DNA of 64,000 nucleotides from Oscillospiraceae bacterium (GCA_015064625.1 SVRW01000006.1:34569-98568); one strand, 5' to 3'. Shown: positions 26,153-34,653, counted from the stretch's first letter. A program made the numbers and translations. Notes: generated by a model from the sequence alone, not told the origin.

Positions 26153-26980
26153 ATGAGTATCCGAATAGGAATAGACGTTGGCGGAAGTACAACGAAAATT
26201 GTCGGCTTCAATAAAGGGGAGCTTTTATCTCCCCTTATAGTAAAATCAAGTGATCCCGTTGCATCCGTATACGGTGCTTTCGGAAAGTTTATCGCAGATA
26301 ACGGAATAAAGCTTTCCGACGTTGAGCGAATAATGGTAACAGGCGTTGGCGCGGCATATATAACGTCGGACATATACGGAATTGAAACAATAAGCGTTTC
26401 CGAATTTCAATCGGGAGCAGAGGGGGGCTTGTACCTTACGGAATGTGATAAGGCTATTATAGTAAGTCTTGGTACGGGAACTTCTCTTGTTTACGCTGAA
26501 AGAAACGGTGTTTCCGAATATTTGGGCGGAACGGGCGTTGGTGGCGGAACTCTTATGGGACTTTCCAAAAAAATGCTCGGTCTTAACGATATTTCTCACA
26601 TTGTGGAAGTAGCAAAATCGGGAAATCTGGAAAATATCGATTTGCGTATAAAGGATATTTCAAAAAAAGAAATAGGACCGACCTTGTCTGCTGACATAAC
26701 CGCATCAAACTTCGGGAAAATGAGCGATACCGCTACAACAGAAGATATAGCTTTGGGTATTATAAATATGATCTTTGAAACGGCGGCAATGCTTGCTATG
26801 TTTGCCGCAAGGGAAAAGGGCTGCAGTGATATTATTCTCATAGGTCAGCTTTCAGATTTCCCGCAGGCAAAGGTTCTTTTCGAGAATTTTGAAAAAACCT
26901 TCCCTGTTAAATTTATCATCCCCGAAAATGCATCCCATGCCACAGCCATTGGCGCTGCACTTATTAAAACCGAGGAGTGA
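26153..26980 (+). CDS. coaW: Type II pantothenate kinase
   Basis: CoaW makes 4'-phosphopantothenate, the first step to coenzyme A. The ASKHA fold shows the phosphate-1 motif RIGIDVGGSTTKIVGF, the middle VSLGTGTSLVY, the Gly-rich YLGGTGVGGGTLMGL and the adenosine motif IILIGQLSDFP. At 275 aa it matches type II enzymes of Firmicutes. ATG follows GAGGG. A weak hairpin at 26042-26062 separates it from the YlbF-like gene. A short HTH gene follows after 6 bases. Confidence 0.92.
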   Translation: MSIRIGIDVGGSTTKIVGFNKGELLSPLIVKSSDPVASVYGAFGKFIADNGIKLSDVERIMVTGVGAAYITSDIYGIETISVSEFQSGAEGGLYLTECDKAIIVSLGTGTSLVYAERNGVSEYLGGTGVGGGTLMGLSKKMLGLNDISHIVEVAKSGNLENIDLRIKDISKKEIGPTLSADITASNFGKMSDTATTEDIALGIINMIFETAAMLAMFAAREKGCSDIILIGQLSDFPQAKVLFENFEKTFPVKFIIPENASHATAIGAALIKTEE

Positions 26981-26986
26981 CATATT

Positions 26987-27364
26987 TTGGAAACTTCAAG
27001 ATTCAGAAAAAACATATTATCAATGCTTCTTGAAAAAGCGAGAGGCGAGCGTAGCTTGAGGCAGTTTGCTATAGAATGTGATATTAGCTACGTACAGATG
27101 AGAAAACTTGTTTTATGTGCGCAGGAGAATCCTCCAAGACCGAAGCTTATCAAAAAAATAGCAGAGCATTGCGCCGAAGGCGTTACCTTTGACGATCTTA
27201 TGTTTGCTTCGGGACATATTGTTCCCGAAAGGGTTGTAAGACCTCATTCCGAAGGTGACGTTGTGAGAAAAATAAAAAGCCTTCCTCCAAAATCAAGGAA
27301 GCTGGCTGAAAGCTACATTGATTTTCTCGTTTATGAGGAAGAAAGAAAAAAAGAAAAAGCATAA
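26987..27364 (+). CDS. Small HTH protein
   Basis: This 125-aa protein starts with an Xre-like helix-turn-helix (SLRQFAIECDISYVQMRKLVL) and ends in a helical, charged tail (KSRKLAESYIDFLVYEEERKK), a layout common in phage-like or toxin-antitoxin regulators in Clostridia. The start is TTG at 26987, with GAGGAG 9 bases upstream, overlapping the end of coaW. Regulatory targets are unknown. Confidence 0.65.
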   Translation: METSRFRKNILSMLLEKARGERSLRQFAIECDISYVQMRKLVLCAQENPPRPKLIKKIAEHCAEGVTFDDLMFASGHIVPERVVRPHSEGDVVRKIKSLPPKSRKLAESYIDFLVYEEERKKEKA

Positions 27365-27367
27365 TTT

Positions 27368-27399
27368 TTTGGGCTTTGAAGACGTCTTCAAAGCCCAAA
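27368..27399. terminator. Bidirectional terminator
   Basis: A perfect 32-bp palindrome (two 16-bp arms meeting at GACGTC) is flanked by TTTTTT-type runs on both strands and lies between convergent genes. Confidence 0.9.
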
Positions 27400-27408
27400 G
27401 AAAAACAT

Positions 27409-27693
27409 TTATGACAAAAGCACCAATGCGGCAATAATAAAAACAAAAATATCGTTGTCCCCGTCTCCGTCGAGAAGGAGAAGAAGGGCAATCCCTATAA
27501 GAATAAGGTCGTCGGTTTCAATATTTTTGAGGAAAGATGATCCGAATAATCCTTTTTTGCCGCTTTTTTCGTATCCGTTTTGCTTGAATACCGAGGCTTC
27601 AGCAGCTTCGTTGTTTTGTGTAGCGATTGGTTCTTGTCTAAAACTGTTCATCATACCGTCGGATTCTATTCCGCCGTAGGAGCTGTTAAACAT
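27409..27693 (-). CDS. Small membrane-anchored protein, unknown (operon gene 3)
   Basis: I do not recognise this 94-aa protein. The N-terminal 55 residues are polar and Gly/Asn-rich. The C-terminus has two hydrophobic stretches around an acidic turn (LLLLLDGDGDNDIFVFIIAAL), an unusual pattern seen in small clostridial spore-associated proteins as far as I recall. ATG has AGGAGG 8 bases upstream. It overlaps the end of the preceding gene by 8 bases and is probably translated by coupling. Confidence 0.6.
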   Translation of the reverse strand: MFNSSYGGIESDGMMNSFRQEPIATQNNEAAEASVFKQNGYEKSGKKGLFGSSFLKNIETDDLILIGIALLLLLDGDGDNDIFVFIIAALVLLS

Positions 27694-28000
27694 TAACTGA
27701 ACCTCCTCCCTTTATTTTTGAAACCGCTGCAGTCACTGTGAGTGCTTTTATAACCGCATCAACCTTTCCCCGTTTGCTTTCCTTCAAAAGAGGTTTTAAC
27801 GCTAAAAGAAGGTCAGCTTTTGAATCCGAATGGGAAGGCTGATAGATGTTTTGCAGATTTTGGGTTAATGACGCGGGAACGGCTTCAGGCTTTGGTGACT
27901 GTGCGGGCGTTGATATTCCCGATGCCAATGCTGAAATTTTACTTAGCATTTCGGGATTGGATAGTATATCCATAACTTTTTTTGCGGTTTCACTATCTAT
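27686..28000 (-). CDS. Small helical protein, unknown (operon gene 2), probable AUA start
   Basis: No family is recognised. The protein (about 104 aa) has an amphipathic N-terminal helix (KKVMDILSNPEMLSKISALA), a Pro-rich linker and a helical end (LLLALKPLLKESKRGKVDAV). The longest frame starts at GTG 28009-28007, but that GTG overlaps AGGAGG (28014-28009). ATA at 28000-27998 lies 8 bases after the AGGAGG and is in frame, so I place the start there. The gene is 18 bases after its upstream neighbour and overlaps the downstream one. Confidence 0.55.
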   Translation of the reverse strand: MDSETAKKVMDILSNPEMLSKISALASGISTPAQSPKPEAVPASLTQNLQNIYQPSHSDSKADLLLALKPLLKESKRGKVDAVIKALTVTAAVSKIKGGGSVNV

Positions 28001-28018
28001 TTCAAACACCTCCTGTGA

Positions 28019-28258
28019 TTAAATGTTTCCAAGTCTTTTCAAAATTTCCTCTGCCTTTTGGTTTCCAATTTTACTTATGAGCCTTTCAGCATCCTTTTCG
28101 CTCATTCTCGATATCTGATTTTTCAAAGACGGAATATCTTCTGATAATTTTTTTGCGCTTTGTGGATTTCCGCCTGCCTTTTCGTTTATCTCCATAATGA
28201 GAGATTTGAGCGCTTCGTCATCCATGGAGAGAATTTTTTCTTTGGGAAAATTGTTCAT
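28019..28258 (-). CDS. Small charged helical protein, unknown (operon gene 1)
   Basis: This 79-aa protein is helical and charged, with no signal or membrane segment (SMDDEALKSLIMEINEKAGG, ISRMSEKDAERLISKIG). It repeats the theme of its neighbour: short amphipathic helices with EEILKRLGN at the end. ATG follows GGCAGG. The sequence CATTATA 19-25 bases upstream resembles the -10 of forespore sigma factors (CATNHTA), but no convincing -35 is seen. Confidence 0.55.
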   Translation of the reverse strand: MNNFPKEKILSMDDEALKSLIMEINEKAGGNPQSAKKLSEDIPSLKNQISRMSEKDAERLISKIGNQKAEEILKRLGNI

Positions 28259-28284
28259 TTGAAAACCTGCCTTTCTATAATGAC

Positions 28285-28352
28285 TATAGCAAAAGTGATT
28301 CAGAACAAAAATGGATTTTCTCAGTATTGTGTATTGATTCTTTTTTGCTATA
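28285..28352. repeat. Inverted repeat in the divergent 28258/28396 promoter region
   Basis: Arms at 28285-28302 (TATAGCAAAAGTGATTCA) and 28335-28352 (TGATTCTTTTTTGCTATA) match at 15 of 18 positions and enclose 32 bases. The arm shares ATAGCAAAAG with the inverted repeat at 30820-31113. Confidence 0.6.
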
Positions 28353-28395
28353 AGCCTTGTTTAATTATATGCGCACCCAAGGAGTGTATGAAAAA

Positions 28396-28884
28396 ATGAT
28401 TAAATGTAAACCTGAACGTGACCCTAAAAAAGCAGTTTTGCTTATAGGATTTTTCGCAGTTCTTGCTCTTGTGACTGCGGCTTGTTCTACAACGTCTGCG
28501 TCTTATCATGGGATATACCAGATTTCCTTCGTAGCTGTTCTCGCCGTGGGGATAAATATGGTTGTCAGATATACCATGACCGAGATGGAATACACCCTTA
28601 CGGAAGATAGCTTCGAGGTGAGAAAAAAGGTTGGAAATAAAGTGACGTTGGTATGCTCCCTCGCTTTGTCCGAAACCGTTGTTCTTACGGATAAGAAGTC
28701 ATATCAGAAAAACGCTTCGGAATACGGATATATTACGAGAAAATATAATTTTAATCAGAATATCTGTGCTGCTTCCGCAATTTATGTTTGCGAATTCAAC
28801 GGCAAACGGATGTTAGTTGAATTCGAACCCAACAGAGCCTTTTACGATTGCTTTCAACAAAAAATAAGCGAAAATAAGAAGTAA
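28396..28884 (+). CDS. Two-helix membrane protein with PH-like tail, unknown
   Basis: No family is firmly recognised. Two transmembrane helices (about residues 11-32 and 39-58) are followed by a beta-rich cytoplasmic part (MEYTLTEDSFEVRKKVG, then AIYVCEFNGKRMLVEFEPN), which resembles bacterial PH-like (YdbS/EbsA) domains. I chose the ATG at 28396, 11 bases after AAGGAG, because the earlier TTG and ATG lack a ribosome site. It is divergent from the three-gene small-protein operon. Confidence 0.6.
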   Translation: MIKCKPERDPKKAVLLIGFFAVLALVTAACSTTSASYHGIYQISFVAVLAVGINMVVRYTMTEMEYTLTEDSFEVRKKVGNKVTLVCSLALSETVVLTDKKSYQKNASEYGYITRKYNFNQNICAASAIYVCEFNGKRMLVEFEPNRAFYDCFQQKISENKK

Positions 28885-29042
28885 TTCGGAATAGTTCATT
28901 TAATTCGGAATAAATGAAAATATAAATTTTAAGCTCAATATTCTGATTATAGATTTATACGAATACGATTTGAAATAATTATTTAATGAAATTAAATGCT
29001 TTTCACGATTTTTAGGGAAAAGCATTTTTTATTATTCCGCAT
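28883..29042. repeat. Dispersed palindromic repeat, copy A
   Basis: AATTCGGAAT at 28883-28892 and again at 28902-28911 is matched by ATTCCGCAT at 29034-29042. A terminator-like hairpin lies inside at 28994-29032. This copy starts inside the stop region of the 28396 gene. Confidence 0.55.
28994..29032 (+). terminator. Terminator of the 28396 gene
   Basis: A 9-bp stem (ATGCTTTTC with GAAAAGCAT) is followed by a long T-run. Sequence is nearly that of the terminator at 5831-5868. Confidence 0.8.
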
Positions 29043-29046
29043 CTTT

Positions 29047-30801
29047 TTACGTTCCCGCGTTTAGTGTAGCGTAATAAACCTCCACTATCCTTTCCCACGT
29101 TAAAGGTCCTACAATTCCATCAGGGGTAAGAGAGAAAAACTCTTGAAACTGTCTTACTGCTGTAGCTGTGGCAGGACCGAAACGGCTGTCTTCCGAAACG
29201 TAGTTTATACCTGAAATTGTATTTCTTATGGAGTTTAAGGCACGTTGAATAAATAAAACGTTTTCCCCCTCCGCGCCTTGTCGTATTGGCTCGCCGGGAT
29301 ATCTTTCCAAAGCTATTTCTTCTTCGGGAAGATTTTCAAGAACGGAATAATAAACGCTTACTATTCTGTTCCAGGTTTCTTCGTTTATAATTCCCGTTTG
29401 CGGTAAGTCGAAAAAACGTTGAAATTGCCTTACAGTTTCCCTTGTGCTATTTGAAAAAACTCCCGTAGGCGGGGAGGCTGAATACCCACCGTTTAAGAAA
29501 TCCGAAATTCTGTATAAATATCGCTGAATTCTTAAAACATCCGTTCCTCTGTCCCCTTGGGAAAGGTCTCTCCCACCAAATTCGTCCGATTCCTCCCGCT
29601 CTCCTTCGGATTGTAACGTGGCAAGCTGTTTGACAGCGGTGTAGATATATTGTATTTCGTACCATGTTTGCATGTCAACGACACCCGTAATTGGAAGTCC
29701 GAAAATACGTTGAAACGCTCGGACGGCGATTTCCGTATTTACGTCAAAAATGGAATCGTCGGGAAAAGCAAAGGGAATTTGGGGATAGTTTATTCCGATT
29801 CTGTTCAAACGGTTCTGAACGTTAAGAACTGCTTCTCCAGACGAGCCGACAGATAAATTTCCAGGGAATGAATCTGAAAGATTTGCTTGAAGCTGTGCAG
29901 TTCTTATCTCTATATTGTTTCCATAATAATTTGTCAGAATTTCAAAATAAGTTTTCCCTTGCTGTGCCAGCGAAACGCTTCCCCATTGGGAAAGTCCTTG
30001 GCACATAGTCTGCCTTCCGTCGCAATATGATGTAAAAAGTGGCTCTTGGGAATTTCTCCTTGAAACGTAATTTCTGAAAAGACGGTCAACGATGGCGTTC
30101 GTCTCTTCGAAAGTGCTTCGGTCATAGAAAAACGCTTGATCGAAAGCAGTTGTGTTTGTAATATCAAAGTCATATCCTTGGGATTTATACCATTCCGTAT
30201 ATACTCTGTTGAGTGTTATTGAATTTTGAGCATAAAAATTCGCGATAATTGCTTCTTCGGGCCATGTGGGGTATATCTCGCTTGCGATAACGTTTTTCAA
30301 ATATTCGGTATAAGGAATTGTAACGTTTTGTGCAGGCTCGTAGGGCGAGCCTAAATGAACGGTTATATCCTCTGGGATAACGACCTCACCAAACGTAACA
30401 GCAGCTGTGGTTGCAACGTCTGGTGTGGATGCAGGAGAAATTCTTCTTGTTTTCGGAGTTTTTACGATATGTTCTTCTGGAGAATCCTCTGTTCTTCTTG
30501 AAAGGTCAACCTTTCTTAAAGTTGTTATATCCTCGAATATTTGTTCGTCAACGTATCGCCTTGTGACGTATCCTTCTTTTGATGCAACGACTTGGTAAAC
30601 TCCGAAAGGGGCAACTGATTCGGGAATATAGGAAAATTCAGAGGGGACTGATGGCAGAGTGAAAAGTAGAAATCCTTCGGAATCGGTATATCCGCTAAGA
30701 TTTTCCGATTCTATTTCAACAAAAACGCCTTCCATCGGCGAGTTTTCGTTGCCTTCAAAGGCGAAAATTTTGAGAGTTCCGTATGCAGCTCTTCGGTCCG
30801 T
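29047..30801 (-). CDS. SleC-like protein: SpoIID-type domain plus three peptidoglycan-binding domains
   Basis: This resembles clostridial SleC, the cortex-lytic transglycosylase used in spore germination. An N-terminal beta-sandwich (YGTLKIFAF, then VEIESENLSGYTDSEG) precedes a SpoIID-like domain (YLKNVIASEIYPTWPEEAI, with SQWGSVSLAQQG) and three PG_binding_1 repeats, each ending like GIVGPLTWERIVEVYY. The longest frame starts at ATG 30843 inside an inverted repeat and far from a ribosome site. AAGGAGGT at 30815-30808 sits 7 bases before ACG at 30801, the likely true start (584 aa). I see no signal peptide, as for cortex enzymes packed in the spore. It could also be a general spore-wall protein. 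Confidence 0.75.
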   Translation of the reverse strand, partial: TDRRAAYGTLKIFAFEGNENSPMEGVFVEIESENLSGYTDSEGFLLFTLPSVPSEFSYIPESVAPFGVYQVVASKEGYVTRRYVDEQIFEDITTLRKVDLSRRTEDSPEEHIVKTPKTRRISPASTPDVATTAAVTFGEVVIPEDITVHLGSPYEPAQNVTIPYTEYLKNVIASEIYPTWPEEAIIANFYAQNSITLNRVYTEWYKSQGYDFDITNTTAFDQAFFYDRSTFEETNAIVDRLFRNYVSRRNSQEPLFTSYCDGRQTMCQGLSQWGSVSLAQQGKTYFEILTNYYGNNIEIRTAQLQANLSDSFPGNLSVGSSGEAVLNVQNRLNRIGINYPQIPFAFPDDSIFDVNTEIAVRAFQRIFGLPITGVVDMQTWYEIQYIYTAVKQLATLQSEGEREESDEFGGRDLSQGDRGTDVLRIQRYLYRISDFLNGGYSASPPTGVFSNSTRETVRQFQRFFDLPQTGIINEETWNRIVSVYYSVLENLPEEEIALERYPGEPIRQGAEGENVLFIQRALNSIRNTISGINYVSEDSRFGPATATAVRQFQEFFSLTPDGIVGPLTWERIVEVYYATLNAGT

Positions 30802-30819
30802 ATAAATACCTCCTTGCGT

Positions 30820-31113
30820 ATAGCAAAAGAGAGTCGAACCCATAATGCCGAGAAAATCCCTTTTTGGTCTGAATCACTTTTTTGTCGCTCGAAATACGTA
30901 AAGTATTCCATCGCTCCTAAAAATTGATTCATCCTCAACAATCATCTTTTCTCGGTTTAGGAATGATTTCCGAGGAAATTTTTTGATAGGAATTTTTTTT
31001 GGATTTTAGAGGTATCTTTTCCGCGGGAATACGCGCGTTTTTCATGGAAAACCAATAAAGAGACAGACAAAATTCCATCAAAAAACATTATTGGCTCGAC
31101 TCTCTTTTGCTAT
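30820..31113. repeat. Segment bounded by 28-bp inverted repeats (MITE-like or invertible)
   Basis: The 28-bp arm at 30820-30847 matches the reverse complement of 31086-31113 at 26 of 28 positions (core ATAGCAAAAGAGAGTCG). The 238 bp between hold no convincing gene. The segment lies between two divergent genes, so it could carry or flip a promoter, or be a MITE. Confidence 0.65.
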
Positions 31114-31251
31114 GTCTTTTGATATATTTTATTCGAAAACGTGCATATACGTTCCTTTTTTTGAAAAAAATTTTCCTATTAAGGTTTTTTTAATTTTCAA
31201 CCGATAAAATGATACGTAGCATATTCAAAAAATATTTTCAGGAGAAAAGCT
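30848..31251. other. Non-coding region between sleC-like and dockerin genes
   Basis: Apart from the inverted-repeat arm, this stretch contains AT-rich sequence, a GC palindrome CCGCGGGAATACGCGCG near 31021 and no clear consensus promoter for either flanking gene. A short minus-strand frame (30941-30711) crosses the left arm and runs into the sleC-like gene out of frame; I do not call it. Confidence 0.4.
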
Positions 31252-34200
31252 ATGAAAAGAACCAGACTTATGGCGTTTTCGTTGGTTGTGCTTTTGTGTC
31301 TGACAACGTTATCTCCCATTTATGCATGGGCGGCAAGTGTTTCCACAAAGTATAATCTCACTATTTCGGGAGAATATCTGAAGGGGATTCCCGAAAAAAT
31401 TACTCCAACCGATTTAATTACTTCCATAGAGGAAGAAACAACTGTAACCTTTGCTAATGGAACAAAGGCTTATGTCTGCACAGGATGTACTGTAAATATT
31501 GAGCAGAAATCTTACCTTGCAGTTGTAATGGGGGACGTTGACGGAAGCGGGATTGTTGATACAACAGATTATCTTCGTATAAAATATTATTGTCTTAATA
31601 CAATAACTCTTGATAGTGCATATTTTGTAGCCGCGGACGTTGACGGAAGTGCTTCAATTGATTCTACAGACTATCTCAGAATCAAAGCGCATTTTTTAGG
31701 AAATTTTGATTTGTATGAAGATTCTTACGTTACAGAGGATACTTCCGATGACGTTCTTTCTGAAGAATCTTCTGCGGAAAGCACTGAAGAAAGCTCCGAA
31801 GAAGTTTCGGAGGAAAATTCTGAATATACGGGAACTATACATTTCACAGAATCTGCCGTCAATGTATCGGGTGTTGGTGCTTCCGCTTCGGGAACAACAG
31901 CAACAGTAACTGTAGCAGGGGATTATAAGGTTACAGGGACTTGCGGCGACGGACATATTATTGTTAAGGCAGGCACAGAGGATAACGTCAAGCTCCATTT
32001 CAGCGGAGTTAATCTTTCAAGTAAGGAAAACGGACCCGTATTTTTTGAAAGTGCAAAGAACGGTCATATTATTTTAGCTGATGGAACAACAAATACTCTG
32101 ACAGATGCATCGACCTATACAAATGCATCTAAAGCCGCAATTTTTGCGGAATGTGACCTTAAAATAAAGGGTGAAGGAACTCTCAATGTTACGGGCAATT
32201 TCAAGCATGCAGTTGCGAGTGACGACGAAATTTTCTTTGAAGGCGGAAACGTTAACGTGCTTAACGCTGTGAACGACGGCTTCCATTCAAACGATGGAAT
32301 CTATATTTCCGCAGGCACAGCAACAGTTAAAGCGGCAGGAAGCGACGCTTTCGAAAGCGAATTGGTTTTTGATATAACTGGTGGAACTCTCAACGCTTCT
32401 GTAACGGGTGAAGGCGTTAAAGCGGCAACAGCTTTCACAATGAGTGGTGGAACGGTTAACGTAACTGCGGCTGATAATGGCATAAAATCTTCAGATTCTG
32501 CTGAAATTTCCGGCGGTAACGTTAATATAACGTGTACGGGAAACGGAATAAAAGCAACTAATACCTTGAACGTAAACGGTGGCACAATAACCGTAAACGC
32601 GGGACTTGACTGTTTCGATGCCTCAGGTGATTCTTTATTGGGAACAGCAGGCACTCTTACCGTAAATAACGGAACTATAACTGTGACTTCTCCTACAGGT
32701 GAAGGCTTCCAGGGAACTTATCTCTACGTTAAAGGCGGAACTATTAAAGTAACCAATGCAGATAATGCATTCAAAGGTGATTCTGCCGTGTACGTGTCTG
32801 GAGGCGTTTCTATTCTTAACTGTACGGGAAACGGAATAAAGAGTAATCTTTACGTTGGTATAAGCGGTGGTGAAATAACCATCACGTCTTCCTTGGGAGA
32901 TGGAGTAAAAGCATCTGACGGTGTAACCGTTGGTCAGGGAGATGTAGACGTTACGGGCGGAAAATTGACTATTACTGCAAAATACGATGGTATACAGGCA
33001 GACGGAAACCTCGTTATAAACAACGGATATGACGGTTCTTCTTCTGGGAATGAAGCATCGGGAGCTGAAGTATCTTCAAACGTTGCTTCAAAATCGAACG
33101 GCGGAAGCTACGTTATTTCAACAGGAGGTGTTTCTGCGGATGCTCTTTATTGTGATCCCACGTGGAGTGCTGATTCATCGGGTTATGGAAGCGGAGCTAT
33201 CAATGACGGAAGCTGGGTAGGTTATACATCGGGAGATTGGGTAGAGGTAACTCGTTCAAACGGTGGTGTAACGGTAGACTTTAAATTGGCTTCTGTAAGC
33301 AACGTTCAAAATATTGTTATTAACATGGGACTCAGACAAGGAAGCTCAAACAGAGGATTGCCTGATTCCGTGACAGTTTACACTTCATCAAACGGAACAG
33401 ATTTCAGTTCTGTGTTCGGAAGCGTTAGCGGTTCTGCTTTCGGTTTGTATCAGGATTACGGTTACAGTGCGGTTATAAGCGGAAACGCCACAAATGTTAA
33501 ATACGTAAGAATTCATATGTCAGCTTCTGCCACGTCAAACTATATTTTGCGTATAGGTGAAATTGAAATATATAACGGTGCAATTCCATCAGGAACAAAC
33601 GTTGTTGTTCCTTCGGGATATAATATTACTATTTCCACAAACGGTGGTTCTTCCAATAAAGTAAGCTCTACAGACACGGAGAGTTACAAGGGTATTAAAG
33701 GAAACTCCATCACCGTCAAAAATTGCAATATGTATATAAACGCATCTGACGATGCCATACATTCCAACGGCAGTTTCACAATGACGGGCGGTAAGGTAGT
33801 TGCAGGTTCGGGAGACGACGGTGTACACGCGGAAGAAACTCTTACAATAAGTGGTGGCGAACTGGAAATAACCAAATCCAACGAAGGTATTGAAGGACTT
33901 AATATATATGTAAACGGTACGGCTTTCGTTAAAGTGACCGCCTCAGATGATGGATTCAATGCCGCAGGCGGTGCGGATTCAAGCGGTGGATGGTTCCCTG
34001 GAGCAAGTTCTTCGGGAAGCTATAGTCTTAATTTCAGCGGTGAGTGCTTCGTATACGTGAACGCATCGGGCGACGGACTTGATTCCAATGGAAATCTTAA
34101 TATTTCAGGCGGTAAAATATTCTGTGAAGGCCCTACAAACGGTGGAAACAGCTCAATGGATCATAACGGTGCTCTTTCTATAACAGGTGGATTGTTGCTT

Positions 34201-34584
34201 TCCTTGGGAAGCTCAGGAATGGCAAACGAATGTCTTTCAAATTCGGCCTCATCAACCCAATGTGCCTTTGCGGTAACTGCAACGGGAAACGCAGGAACAA
34301 CTTTAGCTATTAAAAACAGCTCTGGAACTGTTCTTTGCGTTTTCAAAACGACAAAACAGTTTGGACATATAGTGTTCTCGTCTTCAGGACTTTCAACGGG
34401 TAATAATTATCAGATCCTTACCGGTGGTACAGGCGTCGGCGAAAACACCTGCGGATATTATCCTTCAAATCAGTATACAGGCGGGTCACAGCTTGCATCT
34501 GTTACACAATCCTCCACTATCACAAATAGCGGAAGTGGCATGGGCGGAGGCCCGGGTGGAAACAGACCCACTCGCCCTTGGTAA
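31252..34584 (+). CDS. Secreted dockerin and carbohydrate-binding beta-helix protein
   Basis: This 1110-aa protein has a signal peptide (about 1-28) and a dockerin type I pair near residues 92-150 (GDVDGSGIVDTTDYLRIKYY, VDGSASIDSTDYLRIKAH). A Ser/Glu-rich linker follows. The body is a DUF4353-like carbohydrate-binding repeat region with many turns of the type ISGGxxxIT and DDGxxA. A discoidin-like insert (about 625-780; ALYCDPTWSADS, YVRIHMSASATSNYIL, GEIEIYNG) splits the repeats. The C-terminus is Gly/Pro-rich (GSGMGGGPGGNRPTRPW). ATG follows AGGAG. The dockerin suggests it docks on a cohesin-bearing scaffold; the protease at 48898 has a cohesin-like module. Substrate is unknown. Confidence 0.8.
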   Translation: MKRTRLMAFSLVVLLCLTTLSPIYAWAASVSTKYNLTISGEYLKGIPEKITPTDLITSIEEETTVTFANGTKAYVCTGCTVNIEQKSYLAVVMGDVDGSGIVDTTDYLRIKYYCLNTITLDSAYFVAADVDGSASIDSTDYLRIKAHFLGNFDLYEDSYVTEDTSDDVLSEESSAESTEESSEEVSEENSEYTGTIHFTESAVNVSGVGASASGTTATVTVAGDYKVTGTCGDGHIIVKAGTEDNVKLHFSGVNLSSKENGPVFFESAKNGHIILADGTTNTLTDASTYTNASKAAIFAECDLKIKGEGTLNVTGNFKHAVASDDEIFFEGGNVNVLNAVNDGFHSNDGIYISAGTATVKAAGSDAFESELVFDITGGTLNASVTGEGVKAATAFTMSGGTVNVTAADNGIKSSDSAEISGGNVNITCTGNGIKATNTLNVNGGTITVNAGLDCFDASGDSLLGTAGTLTVNNGTITVTSPTGEGFQGTYLYVKGGTIKVTNADNAFKGDSAVYVSGGVSILNCTGNGIKSNLYVGISGGEITITSSLGDGVKASDGVTVGQGDVDVTGGKLTITAKYDGIQADGNLVINNGYDGSSSGNEASGAEVSSNVASKSNGGSYVISTGGVSADALYCDPTWSADSSGYGSGAINDGSWVGYTSGDWVEVTRSNGGVTVDFKLASVSNVQNIVINMGLRQGSSNRGLPDSVTVYTSSNGTDFSSVFGSVSGSAFGLYQDYGYSAVISGNATNVKYVRIHMSASATSNYILRIGEIEIYNGAIPSGTNVVVPSGYNITISTNGGSSNKVSSTDTESYKGIKGNSITVKNCNMYINASDDAIHSNGSFTMTGGKVVAGSGDDGVHAEETLTISGGELEITKSNEGIEGLNIYVNGTAFVKVTASDDGFNAAGGADSSGGWFPGASSSGSYSLNFSGECFVYVNASGDGLDSNGNLNISGGKIFCEGPTNGGNSSMDHNGALSITGGLLLSLGSSGMANECLSNSASSTQCAFAVTATGNAGTTLAIKNSSGTVLCVFKTTKQFGHIVFSSSGLSTGNNYQILTGGTGVGENTCGYYPSNQYTGGSQLASVTQSSTITNSGSGMGGGPGGNRPTRPW

Positions 34585-34614
34585 AATGCTAATTGTATAG
34601 TGTTGTCATAATAC

Positions 34615-34653
34615 AAAAACCGTTCCATTTGTATAAATGGGGCGGTTTTTTAT
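34615..34653 (+). terminator. Terminator of the dockerin gene
   Basis: A 14-bp stem with two G-T pairs (AAACCGTTCCATTT with AAATGGGGCGGTTT) has a GTAT loop and ends in TTTTT. Confidence 0.85.

Noticed and set aside
28357..28395. Longer start (TTG) for the 28396 membrane protein
   Set aside because: No ribosome site precedes it, while AAGGAG suits ATG 28396, and the longer start would overlap the inverted repeat region.
30711..30941. 76-codon minus-strand frame starting inside the inverted-repeat segment
   Set aside because: It overlaps the sleC-like gene out of frame for more than 90 bases. A leader peptide cannot be excluded but is not supported.
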